This document shows positions 63,414-64,000 of a stretch of DNA of 64,000 bases, one piece after another; position 1 is the stretch's first letter; the number at the start of each line of letters is the position of its first letter. Where the stretch lies: contig DATGZN010000036.1 of NCBI GenBank assembly GCA_035297145.1, forward strand, positions 1 through 64,000, in the 5' to 3' direction. Source of the DNA: QHXW01 sp035297145. Its GTDB lineage: Bacteria; Acidobacteriota; Terriglobia; Bryobacterales; Bryobacteraceae. Under the pieces are notes generated by a model that saw only the letters and a program-made list of their open reading frames with translations, searched no databases and was not told where the DNA came from. Both the position numbers and the translations under genes were made by a program.

Positions 63414-64000
63414 ACCCGCAAAGGCGCCGTCGAGTACAGCTACATCATCGATCCGGCATTGGATGACGGATACACGTTGATCGCCGCGAATGCGGTGGGC
63501 GTGCGTCCCAGCCTGGTCACGGCGGTTTATTGCCGGTTAATTGCGGCGCGGCAAGAGCCCGATGGCCGCTGGGACACCGCCGACGATCGGCCGCCGCAGT
63601 CTTATAGCCCCGTTCACCGCGACCGCGGTTGCTGTCAAAGCACTGCAACTTTATGCGCACCCCAGCCAACAGGCCGATATGGCAGCGCGCACGGAGCGCG
63701 CGCGAGCCTGGTTTCTCTCGCACCAGCCACGCGCTACCGAAGAGCGCGTGTCCCAGTTGCTCGGCGCATCCTGGACTGGCGCGGATCAGGCCACGCTGCA
63801 GAAAATGGCTGGCGAATTGAAGGCTACGCAACAAACCGATGGCGGCTGGAATTCACACGACGGCCGCTCGAGCGATGCCTATTCCACAGGCTAGGCGCTG
63901 GCCGCTCTTCATGACGCGGGCGGGGTCCCAATCACAGACGCCGCCTGGCAGCGTGGCATCGAATACCTCATTCGCACTCAGGCCCCGGATGGTTCCTGGC
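63414..64000 (+). pseudogene. Broken prenyltransferase/squalene-cyclase-repeat protein (partial)
   Basis: Frame 1 reads DDGYTLIAANAVGVRPSLVT and EPDGRWDTADDRPPQSYS up to about 63605. One extra base in the CCCC run at about 63606-63609 shifts to a second frame, PFTATAVAVKALQLYAHPSQ, then QTDGGWNSHDGRSSDAYSTG, stopped by TAG at 63892-63894. The same frame then continues ALAALHDAGGVPITDAAWQR to IRTQAPDGSW at the window edge. DGRW, DGGW and DGSW are prenyltransferase-type repeat tips. The 5' end is also missing a signal or start. A CAG-to-TAG change and one inserted C are the visible breaks; the rest lies beyond the window. Confidence 0.75.

Overview
The window looks like the chromosome of a GC-rich, diderm acidobacterium, probably of the Solibacter/Bryobacter type. 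That placement is inferred from gene content: an FG-GAP/ASPIC-UnbV protein fused to TPRs, a 'VWFA-related acidobacterial' domain protein, a WXXGXW-type small protein, a ~2,900-residue cyclic beta-glucan synthase and a prenyltransferase-repeat remnant. No rRNA gene is present to confirm it.

Layout. 0.1-4.0 kb: minus-strand pair (HExxH metallopeptidase, then ASPIC/UnbV-TPR protein), ending against a stray 3' fragment of a tRNA. 4.2-9.3 kb: two palindromic repeats, then cmk, lysC, a periplasmic PPIase and a DedA protein. 9.3-15.4 kb: ATP synthase operon b', b, delta, alpha, gamma, beta, epsilon, without subunits a and c. 15.4-16.25 kb: tRNA-Pro(GGG), followed by a DUF433/DUF5615 toxin-antitoxin pair that lies between the tRNA and a perfect 33-bp copy of its anticodon/T-arm segment.

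17-50 kb is a long run of small envelope and stress genes: CsbD, a Gln-rich repeat protein, a GlsB/YeaQ-type protein, WXXGXW, PAP2, a Zn-dependent PLC-like protein, groES-groEL, DUF6804, slipin, a Crp/Fnr regulator, DUF3309, Lmo0937-like, Thivi_2564-like, YtxH, SYLF, OmpA, DUF3185, HEAT, a glycine-zipper-like membrane protein, a SagB-type oxidoreductase and two RRM proteins. Three subsystems stand out. (i) 29.1-31.7 kb: an exported protein with a C-terminal LPHTA sorting signal, a VWFA protein and a class D-like sortase. (ii) 31.7-37.9 kb: two receiver proteins, a CheB-CheR-PAS-kinase fusion and a second kinase. (iii) An NtrC-type sigma-54 activator at 39.8 kb, with several GG-N10-GC promoter-like sites before stress genes.

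50.2-58.8 kb is one giant NdvB/ChvB-like cyclic beta-1,2-glucan synthase. 59.3-64 kb returns to mixed genes: an ACT-DUF5612 protein, a four-haem-motif cytochrome c, a D-2-hydroxyacid dehydrogenase with an export signal, a CheW protein with an inserted CZB zinc domain, and a broken prenyltransferase-repeat gene running off the window.

The core (ATP synthase, cmk, lysC) is ordinary. The accessory middle reads as an envelope-stress region that may be wired by a sigma-54 activator and by a Crp/Fnr-type regulator whose proposed operator (TG-N2-CAATATTG-N2-CA) recurs in this window. These regulatory links are inferences from motifs.
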